Source: Kitasatospora sp052076145 | GTDB taxonomy: Bacteria; Actinomycetota; Actinomycetes; Streptomycetales; Streptomycetaceae | Assembly (NCBI RefSeq): GCF_052076145.1 | Contig: NZ_CP197246.1 | Coordinates: 7,626,001-7,690,000, forward strand | Length of the DNA: 64,000 nt | Direction of reading: 5' to 3' | In this document: piece after piece, positions 1 through 12,925 of the stretch | Numbering within the stretch: the first letter of the stretch is position 1 | How the letters are laid out: the number at the start of each line of letters is the position of its first letter | Translations under genes and position numbers: made by a program | The notes under the pieces: generated by a model | Database searches by the model: none | What the model was told of the DNA's origin: nothing | The model's input: only the letters and a program-made list of their open reading frames with translations

Positions 1-216
1 TCCAAGGCTGCAAGCGCCGGGCGCGAAGTGATCGCCGTGGACCCCCGCAACACGTCCCGCCGGTGCCCGCAGTGCGGGCACACCAGCGCGGACAACCGGA
101 CCACACAGGCAAAGTTCCACTGCGTCGTCTGCGGCCACCACGCGCACGCAGACACGGTGGGAGCCGTCAACGTTCTACGGGCCGGGCTGGTCCGTCGCAA
201 CGCCCAGCAGGGTTAG
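1..216 (+). CDS. tnpB: TnpB C-terminal part, cut by window edge
   Basis: The frame is open from base 1, so only the last 71 residues are visible. They contain the TnpB zinc ribbon (CPQCGH, then CVVCGHHAHAD); the last Asp is the third RuvC-type catalytic acid. The segment is nearly identical to the ends of the 407-residue TnpB proteins at 16058-17281 and 35120-36343, so it belongs to the same element family. TnpB is the RNA-guided nuclease of IS200/IS605-type elements. Whether this copy is intact upstream cannot be seen. Confidence 0.93.
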   Translation, partial: SKAASAGREVIAVDPRNTSRRCPQCGHTSADNRTTQAKFHCVVCGHHAHADTVGAVNVLRAGLVRRNAQQG

Positions 217-218
217 CG

Positions 219-252
219 AGAAGCCCCCGGCCTCAGCCAGGGGAGGAGTCAC
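219..252 (+). repeat. IS605-type right end of the first tnpB element
   Basis: Directly after the tnpB stop there is a hairpin (CCCC-CGGC / GCCA-GGGG with a 4-nt loop and one mismatch) followed by GGAGGAGTCAC. The same hairpin and ending occur after the tnpB genes at 16022-16060 (reverse strand) and at 36345-36379, so this is the conserved right end. In this family the right end also forms the 3' part of the guide RNA. The inferred element boundary is the TCAC at 249-252. Confidence 0.75.
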
Positions 253-346
253 GCGTGAGCCTCTGCCACGAGCTGGCCGTGCCCGGCCGTGACGACCTGC
301 CAGGACAGGTCGGCAGCCGCCGGATCGGCCGACCGCACCGCCGGAG

Positions 347-817
347 TCAGGAGCTCGGCATGTCGATCTCCGCCCAGACGGCCTTCCCCGGGCCGTCGGT
401 CCGCGGGGTGTGCCCCCAGCGGCTGGCGAGCAGTGCGACAGTGTGCAGGCCGTGGCCACCCGGCCGGCCGGGGGTGTGCGGCACGCGGGGCTGCGGCTGG
501 GCGTCGGCGCGGTCCAGCACCTCGACCCGCAGTCGGCGGCTGGTGGCCGACATGACCAGCTGGTCCACGCCGTCGGCGTGCTGGCAGGCGTTGGTGGCGA
601 GTTCGGAGACCACGAGGAGGACGTCGTCGGCGCGCGCCTGCCGGTCCGGGTCGCTGGTGGGCAGCCAACCCCAGTCCTCCAGCGCCAGCCGGGCGTGGTC
701 CCGGCAGCGTCCGACGGTGCCGGTGACACCGGCGAGGGTCAGCCGGCGGGTCTGGCCCGTCGCGGGCACCCCGGACAGCACGGGACCGTCGGCGGTCCGG
801 GATTCACTGGCACTCAT
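347..817 (-). CDS. RsbW-like ATP-binding (anti-sigma type) protein
   Basis: A 156-residue protein with the compact GHKL ATPase fold of anti-sigma kinases. The N box is VVSELATNACQH (Glu72, Asn76) and the G box is PGGHGLHTVALLASRWG, ending in GKAVWAEI. Proteins of this kind bind a sigma factor or phosphorylate an anti-anti-sigma factor. The ATG at 817 is chosen because GAGCGAGG precedes it; an upstream in-frame start at 907 would add 30 low-complexity residues. It lies next to a STAS protein on the same strand and a sigma factor, which fits a partner-switching role. Its actual partner is not shown by the sequence. Confidence 0.85.
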   Translation of the reverse strand: MSASESRTADGPVLSGVPATGQTRRLTLAGVTGTVGRCRDHARLALEDWGWLPTSDPDRQARADDVLLVVSELATNACQHADGVDQLVMSATSRRLRVEVLDRADAQPQPRVPHTPGRPGGHGLHTVALLASRWGHTPRTDGPGKAVWAEIDMPSS

Positions 818-928
818 CTGTCCTCGCTCCGACGGCGGTCTGGTTCGGCCAACGGCGGGCCGTCGCCCTGTTGTGTGCTCCTCTGCCCGCTGTGGCGCAG
901 CAGACACCGGTCTCCTGGGTGCCAGCTG

Positions 929-1366
929 TCACTCGTCTTCCCCGGTGTCGCGGCCGTCGGCCGGCCGAGTGCGGGCGGTATGCAGTCCGACGGCCGCTGC
1001 CGTGACATCAGGGCGGATGTCGAAGACAGCGTCGGTGCCGGTGATCTCGAAGACCCTGGCGACGGAGGCCTGCAACCCGGCGAGGATCAGCGTCACCCGT
1101 GCCTCCGCAGCATCGAGCCGGGCGCCGAGCAGAAGGTTGAGCCCGGTGGAGTCGCAGAACGAGAGGTCGCGGCAGTCCAGCACGACCCGTTCCGCGGCGA
1201 GTCCGACCGCCTCGCGCAGTCGCTCGCGCAGGAGGTCCGCGCTGTCGTAGTCGAGCTCACCGGCCGGGGACACCACGACCGTGCCGCCGTCGGTCCGCAG
1301 GGCGACGGTGAGCCGCCCGGTGTTCGGGGAGGGGGGCGGCCCGGGTCGGGCGAGATTGTCGCGCAT
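929..1366 (-). CDS. STAS-domain anti-anti-sigma factor
   Basis: A 145-residue SpoIIAA/RsbV-like protein. The phosphorylation loop is DLSFCDSTGLNLLL with the target Ser at about residue 73, and the GELDYDSADLL motif marks the start of the fold. The start at 1366 has AAGGAG five bases upstream. About 110 bp separate it from the RsbW-like gene downstream on the same strand, so the two may be cotranscribed as switch partners. The sigma factor gene at 1623 is divergent. The last 15 residues are Arg/Asp-rich and outside the domain. Confidence 0.87.
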   Translation of the reverse strand: MRDNLARPGPPPSPNTGRLTVALRTDGGTVVVSPAGELDYDSADLLRERLREAVGLAAERVVLDCRDLSFCDSTGLNLLLGARLDAAEARVTLILAGLQASVARVFEITGTDAVFDIRPDVTAAAVGLHTARTRPADGRDTGEDE

Positions 1367-1374
1367 CGCACTCC

Positions 1375-1404
1375 TTCGGTCGAGTTCGGTCGAGTTCGGT
1401 CGAG
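1375..1404. repeat. Three tandem copies of TTCGGTCGAG
   Basis: Three perfect 10-bp copies of TTCGGTCGAG lie just upstream of the STAS gene, in the divergent region with the sigma factor. The 10-bp period is one helical turn, so it could be a regulator-binding array, but it could equally be replication slippage. Confidence 0.6.
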
Positions 1405-1622
1405 CCGTCGTCGGGAAGCTGCCTCGTCCAGCGCACAGCACACCGATACGACCATACGGCGGGAGGCCACGCGGCGGGGAGAGAGGCCCCGACACCGCCG
1501 GACCACCGGGAGGAGCCGTGAGCAGTTGGTGCCCATCTGGTGAACGGAGGTCTGACCGCGGCATGACGGGGCACACGAACCCCCGTTGCCATCAACGAAC
1601 GACTACCGGTAGAGGAGAGAAC

Positions 1623-2561
1623 ATGCTGACCACCGCGTTCCGCCCGTCGGCCCCTGCCCGCACCGAGGGCGTTCGACCCGTAGGGAGCGGGCCCGTCGGC
1701 CCGTCGGCCGGGGAGCTGACCGGACCGGCCGACCTCGCCGGCCTCGCCATTGAGCTGGGGATCAACGCGGAGGACCCGTCGCGGGTCTGCCCGGCCGACG
1801 CCCGCCAGCTGTCGAAGGTGCTCTTCGTCCGACTGCGCGCAGCGGAGGAGGGCTCGGCCGAGTACTCCTATGTGCGCGGCACGCTGGTCGAGTTGAACAT
1901 GGCGCTGGTCAGGTTCGCGGCGAGCCGGTTCGGCCACCGTAAGGAGCCGGTCGAGGACATCGTCCAGGTCGGCACGATCGGCCTGATCAAGGCCATCGAC
2001 CGTTTCGACCCCGGGTACGACGTGGAGTTCTCCACGTTCGCGCTGCCGACCATCAGCGGTGAGATCAAGCGCTTCTTCCGCGACACCGGCTGGATGGTGC
2101 ACGTGCCGCGCCGGATGCAGGAGCTGCGCCTGATGCTCGCGAAGGCATCGGACGCGATGGAGCAGGAGTGGGACAGGCTGCCCACCCCGGCGGAGCTGGC
2201 AGCACACCTCGATCTGACCGAAGCCGAAGTACGGGAGGGCCTGATCGCGTCGCAGGCCCAGAGCGCCTCCTCGCTCGACGCACCGATACCGGGCGAGGAC
2301 GCGGCAGGCGGCGGCCCGGTGCTCGCCGACCGGCTGGCCAAGGAGGAGTGGGCCTTCGAGACAGTGCTCTGCCTGGAGACCCTCAAGCCGCTGATCGCGG
2401 CACTGCCCGAGCGCGACCGGACGATCCTCGACCTGCGCTTCGGTGCCGAACTGACCCAGGCCGAGATCGGCCGCCGGCTCGGCGTCTCGCAGATGCACGT
2501 CTCCCGCCTCCTGAGCCGCGTCCTGGCCGGTCTGCGCGAGGCGCTGCTCGCCGAGAGCTGA
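1623..2561 (+). CDS. SigB/SigF-family RNA polymerase sigma factor
   Basis: A 312-residue sigma-70 family protein of the SigB/F/G group. Region 2 is present (VEDIVQVGTIGLIKAIDRF and FSTFALPTISGEIKRFFRD), region 3 follows (VPRRMQELR, LPTPAELAAHL), and region 4 ends the protein (LPERDRTILDLRF, TQAEIGRRLGVSQMHVSRL). GAGGAG lies seven bases before the ATG at 1623. The first 65 residues are a Pro/Ala-rich extension outside the sigma domains. This group is normally held by an RsbW-like anti-sigma factor, and both switch proteins lie next door. A strong hairpin follows the stop. Confidence 0.92.
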   Translation: MLTTAFRPSAPARTEGVRPVGSGPVGPSAGELTGPADLAGLAIELGINAEDPSRVCPADARQLSKVLFVRLRAAEEGSAEYSYVRGTLVELNMALVRFAASRFGHRKEPVEDIVQVGTIGLIKAIDRFDPGYDVEFSTFALPTISGEIKRFFRDTGWMVHVPRRMQELRLMLAKASDAMEQEWDRLPTPAELAAHLDLTEAEVREGLIASQAQSASSLDAPIPGEDAAGGGPVLADRLAKEEWAFETVLCLETLKPLIAALPERDRTILDLRFGAELTQAEIGRRLGVSQMHVSRLLSRVLAGLREALLAES

Positions 2562-2616
2562 CCGCCCGCCCACCGCCCGCCCCGAAGCGCGCACCGCCCG
2601 CCCCGAAGCTGCCGAA

Positions 2617-2653
2617 GCGCCGGTCTCCGAGAACATCTCCCGGAGACCGGCGC
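2617..2653. terminator. Bidirectional terminator hairpin
   Basis: A perfect 13-bp stem (GCGCCGGTCTCCG with its complement) and an 11-nt loop sit between the convergent sigma-factor gene and the small membrane-protein gene. There is no U tract, as is common in streptomycetes; it can serve both strands. Confidence 0.8.
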
Positions 2654-2682
2654 CGCTCGTCTGCCCACCGGCCCAGCCGGGG

Positions 2683-2904
2683 CTAGTCGTAGTAGCGCCG
2701 TTCCTCGACGACCTCGTCCGGTCCGGTCCGGCCCGTGAACCGTCGGCGCCTCAGGACACTTGCGTACGTGAACAGGCCGAGCAGTCCGGCCGCCATCACG
2801 ATCCAGCCCACCACGTGCACGTTCACACCGGACACATGCCAGTCGACCCCGAAGGCCAGCACAGCACCGACGGCGAACAGCAGGACGCAGCCTCCGATAC
2901 CCAT
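2683..2904 (-). CDS. Small two-helix membrane protein (DUF6458-like)
   Basis: A 73-residue protein with two hydrophobic stretches, GGCVLLFAVGAVLAF and VVGWIVMAAGLLGLF, joined by a short loop (DWHVSGVNVH), and a charged tail ending in ERRYYD. The pattern MGIGG...DWHV..V...GWI matches small actinobacterial membrane proteins I know as DUF6458; function unknown. GGAGTGGAGAGAT precedes the ATG at 2904. It lies about 96 bp upstream of nothing on its strand and ends at the sigma-factor terminator, so it may be transcribed alone. Confidence 0.7.
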   Translation of the reverse strand: MGIGGCVLLFAVGAVLAFGVDWHVSGVNVHVVGWIVMAAGLLGLFTYASVLRRRRFTGRTGPDEVVEERRYYD

Positions 2905-3000
2905 ATCTCTCCACTCCTCTTCGCAGGGACTGGAGTTCGGCTGCCCCCGATTCGGGGAACGACACCTGACCGGCCGCCACCACGGCCGGATCCGCACGGT

Positions 3001-5379
3001 TCAGCGCACCCGTACGCCGATCAGGCAGGTGTCGTCGTCGGTGTCCGCGTTGGTGTGCCGCAGCAGGAGGTCGAGCCGCTGCTCCAGGTCGGTCGGCTCC
3101 CCGGACAGGTTGGGCATCCGGGCGACGGCCAGCAGGTTGTCGAGGGAGTCCTCCACGGAGCGGTCCCGACGCTCGATCAGTCCGTCGGTGTACATCATCA
3201 GCATGTCGCCGGCCTCCAACTGGGCCTCACCCTCCTCGTAGTCGGTCCGGTCGACGGCACCGAGCAGGATGCCGCCGAGCATGGGAAGGGTGCTCGCCTG
3301 ACCGTCACGCAGCAGAACCGGCGGGAGATGCCCGGCCCGCGCCCAGCGGAGCCGGCGCGTCCCGGGGTGGTAGAGGCCGCAGACGGCGGTGGCGGTGACG
3401 CTGTCCGTCAGGTGGTGGGTGACGCTGTTGAGCCACGCCAGGAGCTGGGCCGGGCCGGCGCCGGTGGCCGCCAGGCCGCGCAGGGCATTGCGCAGGGCGA
3501 CCATGCCGGTGGCGGCCTCGATGCCGTGACCGGCCACGTCCCCGACGCACAGCAGCACCTCACCGCTGGGCAGCTCCACCGCGTCGTACCAGTCGCCGCC
3601 GACCAGGTGATCCTCCTCCGCCGGGCGGTAGCGCACCGCGACGTGCAGGTCGTGGAGGTCCAGCGGGCCGCGGCTGGGCGGCATGATGGCGTGCTGGAGC
3701 TGGAGGGCGAGGCGGCTGCGCTCGGCGGACTGCTGTTCGGTCTGGGCGAGTTGGTCGCGGGTGGCCGCCAGGGCGACCTCCGTCCAGTGCTGCGCCGAGA
3801 CGTCCTGGTACGCGCCCCGGACGGCCGTGATGCGCGAGTTGTCGTCCAGGACGGGTTCGGCGACCACCCGGATGTGGCGGGCTATGCCGTCGGCGCGCTG
3901 CAACCGGAAGGCGGTCGACGCGGGGCGCTGGTGGTGCAGCAGGCTGCGCAGGAAGCGGCCGATGGCGTGCTCGTCGTCCGGGTGGGCGCGGGCGGCCAAC
4001 TGCTCCAGGGCGACGGGCTGCGCGGTGGGCGGCAGGCCGTGCAGCTCGAAGAGGGTGTCGTTCCAGGCGATCTCACGGGTGAGCAGGTTCTCCTCGAACC
4101 CGCCGATCCGGCCCAGCCGCTGGGCATGCTGCAGCAGACTGGCCACCTTCGGGGCGCTGTCCTCCAGCTTCCAGACGACCACGACGTGCTCACCCGACCG
4201 GCTGACGCTCACCCTGGCCTGGGTCGCCAGCGGCACGCCGTCGACCAGCGCCGCCAGCCGCATCCGGTCGGTGCGGAACGGTTCACCGGTCGCAAGGACG
4301 TGCTCCACCTTCTCGAACAGCCCGCCCGGCTCGGCGGCCAGCGGGTACGCGTCCAGGAAGCGGGCGCCGGTGATGACGTTCCGCGGCCGCCCTGCGAAGT
4401 CGACGAAGCCCGCGTTGACGTGCCGGACGAGGAAGTCGGCCAGGGTCTGTGTCTCGTCGAGGAGCGGCCGCAGCACCAGGCAGGGGTCGTTGAGCCCGTC
4501 GGTGAGCTCCAACAGCTCGGCGAGGTGCGGATCGGCTGCCTGCTCGGCCCCCTGCTCGGCCGTGCTGCCGTAGGCCGACGCGGGCCGGGCCTCCAGCACG
4601 GTGGCGCACAGTGCGGCCAGCACCTCGAACTGGCGTTGCACGGGCTGAGGTTGAGCGGGGAGCGGGCCGGCCCAGCAGATCTCCAGGACCCCGATGACCC
4701 GGCCGCCGGTGCCGGCCGGCACCGCCAGCCGCCCGCCGCCCAGTTCCCGCTGCCCGATCGACGGGAGCGCGGCGCTCACGAGCGTGTCGTAGCCCGTGGT
4801 GGCCCGGTTGTCGAGGGCCTGCCGGGCTGGCGTGGGGACGCCGGGCGGCACGTGCCGCCAGCGCTCGGGCTCCTCGTCGGCGAAGCCGGCACTTCCGGCC
4901 AGCGACAGGGACTGGTCGGGGTGGGCCGCCCAGATGGCGACCGCCCTCGCACCGAGCGGCCGCAGCGCGTGCTCCAGGATCGAGTGCGCCACCGTACGGG
5001 CGTCGCCGCCGCCCAGGGCGCCCGCCTCCGCGCTGCGCAGCCGCAGGCCCACCGAGGGGGAAGAGAGCCCGGCCGTCGCGGCGACGAAGCCCGGGGTGAT
5101 CTCGGCGATCCGGTCGCGGGAGGCCTGGTTGACCAGATCCGCGGCCAGTTCGAGGGGCGCTCCGCCGGCCTGGACGGCCAGGCTCTCCAGCTGTCGGGCC
5201 GCCTCCGTCGGGCTGCAGCCCAGCCGCTCGACCAGGATGCCCCTGGCGAGGTCGATCAGCGCCCGGCCGTCCGCCGCCGCCTGGGCCTGCCGGAGCTCGC
5301 CGCGAAGCCGCTCGACACTGTCGGCCAGCCGGACGGTCGGGCCTTCCGGGCCCCCGGATTCGTCGGTGCCGAGCACCAC
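3001..5379 (-). CDS. ANTAR-GAF-PAS-SpoIIE phosphatase
   Basis: A 792-residue multidomain serine phosphatase. An ANTAR-like helical segment comes first (about residues 38-75, ALIDLARGILVERLGCS), then a GAF-like region, two PAS-like segments (about 290-400 and 410-530, the second with the PAS_3 pattern ending RGAYQDVS), and a C-terminal PP2C/SpoIIE domain (about 560-792). The metal-binding motifs are GGDWYD, VGDVAGHG, YTDGLIERR and DDTCLIGVRV. Such enzymes dephosphorylate STAS anti-anti-sigma factors and so release sigma; the gene at 929-1366 is the obvious local substrate. The GTG at 5379 has GAGGAG upstream. Confidence 0.9.
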   Translation of the reverse strand: MVLGTDESGGPEGPTVRLADSVERLRGELRQAQAAADGRALIDLARGILVERLGCSPTEAARQLESLAVQAGGAPLELAADLVNQASRDRIAEITPGFVAATAGLSSPSVGLRLRSAEAGALGGGDARTVAHSILEHALRPLGARAVAIWAAHPDQSLSLAGSAGFADEEPERWRHVPPGVPTPARQALDNRATTGYDTLVSAALPSIGQRELGGGRLAVPAGTGGRVIGVLEICWAGPLPAQPQPVQRQFEVLAALCATVLEARPASAYGSTAEQGAEQAADPHLAELLELTDGLNDPCLVLRPLLDETQTLADFLVRHVNAGFVDFAGRPRNVITGARFLDAYPLAAEPGGLFEKVEHVLATGEPFRTDRMRLAALVDGVPLATQARVSVSRSGEHVVVVWKLEDSAPKVASLLQHAQRLGRIGGFEENLLTREIAWNDTLFELHGLPPTAQPVALEQLAARAHPDDEHAIGRFLRSLLHHQRPASTAFRLQRADGIARHIRVVAEPVLDDNSRITAVRGAYQDVSAQHWTEVALAATRDQLAQTEQQSAERSRLALQLQHAIMPPSRGPLDLHDLHVAVRYRPAEEDHLVGGDWYDAVELPSGEVLLCVGDVAGHGIEAATGMVALRNALRGLAATGAGPAQLLAWLNSVTHHLTDSVTATAVCGLYHPGTRRLRWARAGHLPPVLLRDGQASTLPMLGGILLGAVDRTDYEEGEAQLEAGDMLMMYTDGLIERRDRSVEDSLDNLLAVARMPNLSGEPTDLEQRLDLLLRHTNADTDDDTCLIGVRVR

Positions 5380-5421
5380 GTTCGCTCCTCATCGGTCGAC
5401 GGTTGAACGGTTCGGCAGTCG

Positions 5422-10041
<4,620 letters not shown>

Positions 10042-10314
10042 CGAATGTCGCCTCCGTAGAACGCCGGGCCTGTCGGCCGCCGCCTCGGCTGCTCCACCCG
10101 TGACGCACATCGCATCGCTCGGCGGGCACCGTCACGGCACCGGCACCACCCGGCACGTGAACGCACCGCCGAGGAGGCTACCCCAGCCCTTTCACCGCAC
10201 GCGACCCTCCGGGCGAGCCCGGCCTCCGCGACGGCGATCGCTGCGAAGAGCCCGCACCACTGCGCGTCTGCGGCTAACCTCCGGCCAGTCTCCGGCCGCT
10301 CTCTTCCCGTCGCG

Positions 10315-10614
10315 TCAGGCGGCCGACCTCATGCGCCGGGTGCTGCCGGCGAGCAGGCGGTAGCGCTCGTCCTCCGTCAGACCGCCCCACACGCCGTAGC
10401 GTTCACGGGCCTCCAGCGCGTAGCGCCGGCACTCGATCCTGACGGGGCACTCCGCGCAGACGGCCTTGGCGGCGTCCTCGCGGGAGTCGTGGGCTTCGCC
10501 GCGCTCGCCCGCCGGATGGAAGAAGAGCCGGTTGTCGGCCTCGCGGCAGGCGCCGCGCAGCTGCCAGCTCCAGCAGTGGTCGAAGGCTCCGGGCAAGTGA
10601 GAGACGTTCGCCAT
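10315..10614 (-). CDS. WhiB-family iron-sulfur regulator
   Basis: A 99-residue Wbl protein. The four cluster-binding cysteines are Cys23 (RGAC), Cys53, Cys56 and Cys62 (CAECPVRIEC), followed by the turn motif GVWGGLTEDER and a basic C-terminus (STRRMRS). Wbl proteins bind a 4Fe-4S cluster and usually act with the principal sigma factor. The start at 10614 has AAGGA eight bases upstream. The gene is downstream of the RsbW-like gene at 10730-11176 on the same strand. Sub-family cannot be fixed by eye. Confidence 0.92.
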   Translation of the reverse strand: MANVSHLPGAFDHCWSWQLRGACREADNRLFFHPAGERGEAHDSREDAAKAVCAECPVRIECRRYALEARERYGVWGGLTEDERYRLLAGSTRRMRSAA

Positions 10615-10729
10615 GGCAAGGGTCCTTCCGATGTCGATTCCGATGTCGATGAACGCTGACCACTCGCTCGTATAGCCCGGATCGGAGAGAACATTCACGC
10701 GGACGCGGGCTCTCCGGGGGTTCCTGCGG

Positions 10730-11176
10730 TCAGCCTCCGCTCTCGGCGTCCGTGTCGGCGTCCGTGTCGGGGTGGCCCGGCGGGTGGAAGCAGGCGCTGA
10801 TGGTCTTCCCGTCGGCCTGCCGGTAGGCCAGCCAGCTGTCGGCGACGGTGTCGACGATGGCGAGACCCCGCCCGTTGGGCCGGTCGGCATCGGGGGAGCG
10901 CGGGCTCGGGAGCTCCGCGGAGGAGTCGTGGATGCTGACGTGCAGGGCCCGGTTGTCCCACAGCAGGACGAGCTGGGCGCTGCTGTGTGCGTGGACATGC
11001 GCGTTGGTGATCAGCTCCGACACCGTCAGGAGTACGTCGTCCACGATTCCCGGCGCCTCGGACGCCCACCCCAGGCCCTCCAGGTGTCCGCGAGTCCAGT
11101 GCCGCGCCGCCCGCACGCCGTGGCTGGCCGGGAAGGATCGAGCCCATCCGGTGGCTCTCATCGACCGTCGACCCAT
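10730..11176 (-). CDS. Second RsbW-like ATP-binding protein
   Basis: A 148-residue GHKL ATPase. The N box is VSELITNAHVHA (Glu54, Asn58) and the G box is NGRGLAIVDTVADSW. The C-terminus is Asp/Thr-rich because of a short GTGTCGGC direct repeat in the DNA. GGAGG stands before the ATG at 11176. It is likely another anti-sigma or switch kinase of the same network as 347-817, though its sequence is quite different. It runs toward whiB with about 115 bp between. Confidence 0.83.
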   Translation of the reverse strand: MGRRSMRATGWARSFPASHGVRAARHWTRGHLEGLGWASEAPGIVDDVLLTVSELITNAHVHAHSSAQLVLLWDNRALHVSIHDSSAELPSPRSPDADRPNGRGLAIVDTVADSWLAYRQADGKTISACFHPPGHPDTDADTDAESGG

Positions 11177-11426
11177 AGCCCGCCTCCGCGTCCAGCTGGT
11201 GAGGTTCACGTCATCCGCGTACCCCGGCAGGGCGCTCCTAAGGGCCCGGACGGCGAAGGGCGCGCCTTTCGCCTGGTCGCAGGGTTGCCGCCGACGCGGT
11301 GTGAGATCGCTGACCAGGGGTAGCCGAAGAAGCGGGCCTGGAGTTCATGTCCGCTCCCGGCACCGGCCGGCGCCGAGCCGACCGCACGTGCGATGACCAG
11401 CCCGACACTCGGAAAGAGGTCCTCCT

Positions 11427-11597
11427 ATGCTTCCCGTCGTACTCGTTCTGCTTCTCGCCCTGGTCCTGGGCGGTCTGGGATTCGCCATCCACGTCCTCTG
11501 GTGGATCGCGCTGATCGTCCTCGCACTCTGGCTGCTGGGGTTCGTCTTCCGCGGCTCGAGCGCCGGCGCCTCCCGCGGCCGTTGGTACCGCTGGTAG
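11427..11597 (+). CDS. Small hydrophobic membrane protein
   Basis: A 56-residue protein of two closely spaced hydrophobic segments (LPVVLVLLLALVLGGLGF and LWWIALIVLALWLLGFVF) and a Gly/Arg tail ending RGRWYRW. Short proteins ending this way are common in streptomycetes and simply called hydrophobic protein. AGAGG lies seven bases before the ATG at 11427. Function unknown. Confidence 0.78.
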   Translation: MLPVVLVLLLALVLGGLGFAIHVLWWIALIVLALWLLGFVFRGSSAGASRGRWYRW

Positions 11598-11664
11598 GGC
11601 TGCCGGCGCTGACAGCGCGCACCCGGGCCGTTCCTGCCGCCGCCCTGCCGCCGCCGGACGGCGG

Positions 11665-11844
11665 TCAGGCTGCGCGCTTGCCCGGAAGCAGCGCGCTGTC
11701 CTGGTCGGCCTTCTCGGTGAGCAGCCGCAATGGCGGCTGAGGCTGGGGGGCCCGGGGCGGGGCGAACATGCGCTCCTCGAAGCGGGCCAGCAGGATCACC
11801 GCGGCAAGCAGCCCGGGGGGTATCAGCAGGGCGAACGCGATCAT
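11665..11844 (-). CDS. Small single-helix membrane protein
   Basis: A 59-residue protein with one N-terminal membrane helix (IAFALLIPPGLLAAVILLA), then EERMFAPPRAP and a polar tail ending LLPGKRAA. AGGAGG six bases before the ATG at 11844 makes translation very likely. It is convergent with the hydrophobic protein at 11427-11597. Not recognised; no function proposed. Confidence 0.65.
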   Translation of the reverse strand: MIAFALLIPPGLLAAVILLARFEERMFAPPRAPQPQPPLRLLTEKADQDSALLPGKRAA

Positions 11845-11974
11845 GATCGGCCTCCTGGGACGAGACTAGGTCCCGGGGCGCCTGCCCGCACTTCGCCCTC
11901 GAATGCGCCGATCGGCGGGCCGAATGGGGGAGAGTGTGATGACCGGTGGCTGTACGAACAGAGGGGGAGTGGTC

Positions 11975-12868
11975 ATGGCACTGCGTCCGGGTCGGCGTGG
12001 GGTTCTTGCCGGGGCTGCCGCGGTGACTCTCACCAGCGTTCTCCCCGCCGGGGGAAGGGCTTTCGCGGAGGGGGTCGCCGGGCAGCTGCGGGCCCTCGAG
12101 CAGGCGCACTCCGCGCGGCTGGGGGTCTTCGCCCGAGACGCGATCACGGGCCGGACCGTGCTGTACCGCGCGGACGAGCTGTTCCCGATGTGCTCGACGT
12201 TCAAGACGATCGCGGTCGCTGCGGTCCTGAGGGACCTCGACCGGGGCGGCGAGTTCCTCGCCAAGTGCATCCGCTACACAGAGAAGGACGTCACGGAGTC
12301 GGGCTACGCGCCGATCACCGGGCTGCCCGGCAACCTCGCCGACGGCATGACCGTCGCGGCCCTGTGCGCGGCTGCCATCGAGTACAGCGACAACACCGCG
12401 GCGAACCTCCTGCTACGCGAGCTGGGCGGCCCCGCCGCGGTCACCCGCTTCTGCCGTTCCCTCGGCGACGAGGTGACCCGCCTCGACCGGTGGGAGCCCG
12501 CACTGAACTCGGCGGAGCCGGGGCGCGTGACGGACACCTCCAGCCCCCACGCGATCGGCCGGACCTACGCCCGCCTCGCCCTGGGCACCGCCCTCGGACC
12601 GCAGGACCGCCGACGGCTGACCGGTTGGCTCCTGGCCAACACGACCGGCGGCAACCGCCTCCGCGCAGGACTGCCCGCCGACTGGACCGTCGCGGACAAG
12701 ACCGGCACCGGCGCCTACGGCACCACCAACGACGTCGGCATCACCTGGCCGCCCGGCCGGGGACCGATCGTGCTCGCCGTCCTGTCCACCAAGCCCGACG
12801 CCGCCGCACCCGCCGACGAGCCACTGATCGCCGCCACCGCCTCCGTCCTGGCAGCAGCCCTGGCCTGA
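11975..12868 (+). CDS. Class A beta-lactamase
   Basis: A 297-residue serine beta-lactamase. The Ambler motifs are all present: STFK (active Ser at about residue 74), YSDN, the omega-loop WEPALN with the general-base Glu, and DKTGTG. The N-terminus RPGRRGVLAGAAA followed by a hydrophobic stretch and AFA looks like a Tat signal, so the enzyme should be exported. Residue 73 is Cys (MCSTFK), as Cys69 in many carbapenemase-like enzymes, but that alone does not predict spectrum. GGGGGAG stands before the ATG at 11975; earlier in-frame starts exist at 11903 and 11939. A tnpB element follows 57 bp later. Confidence 0.93.
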   Translation: MALRPGRRGVLAGAAAVTLTSVLPAGGRAFAEGVAGQLRALEQAHSARLGVFARDAITGRTVLYRADELFPMCSTFKTIAVAAVLRDLDRGGEFLAKCIRYTEKDVTESGYAPITGLPGNLADGMTVAALCAAAIEYSDNTAANLLLRELGGPAAVTRFCRSLGDEVTRLDRWEPALNSAEPGRVTDTSSPHAIGRTYARLALGTALGPQDRRRLTGWLLANTTGGNRLRAGLPADWTVADKTGTGAYGTTNDVGITWPPGRGPIVLAVLSTKPDAAAPADEPLIAATASVLAAALA

Positions 12869-12925
12869 GGCCCTCGTACGAGAATCCCTCGTCAAGGCGG
12901 ACCGACCAGGTGATCCCGGTTTGAT

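Noticed and set aside
1375..1404. Three TTCGGTCGAG copies as a definite regulator-binding array
   Set aside because: Nothing beyond the repeat supports binding; reported only as a repeat.
2815..5406. Long open frame on the forward strand opposite the SpoIIE phosphatase (863 codons)
   Set aside because: It mirrors the phosphatase codons and is rich in Gly, Val, Arg and His without motifs, an effect of high GC at third positions.
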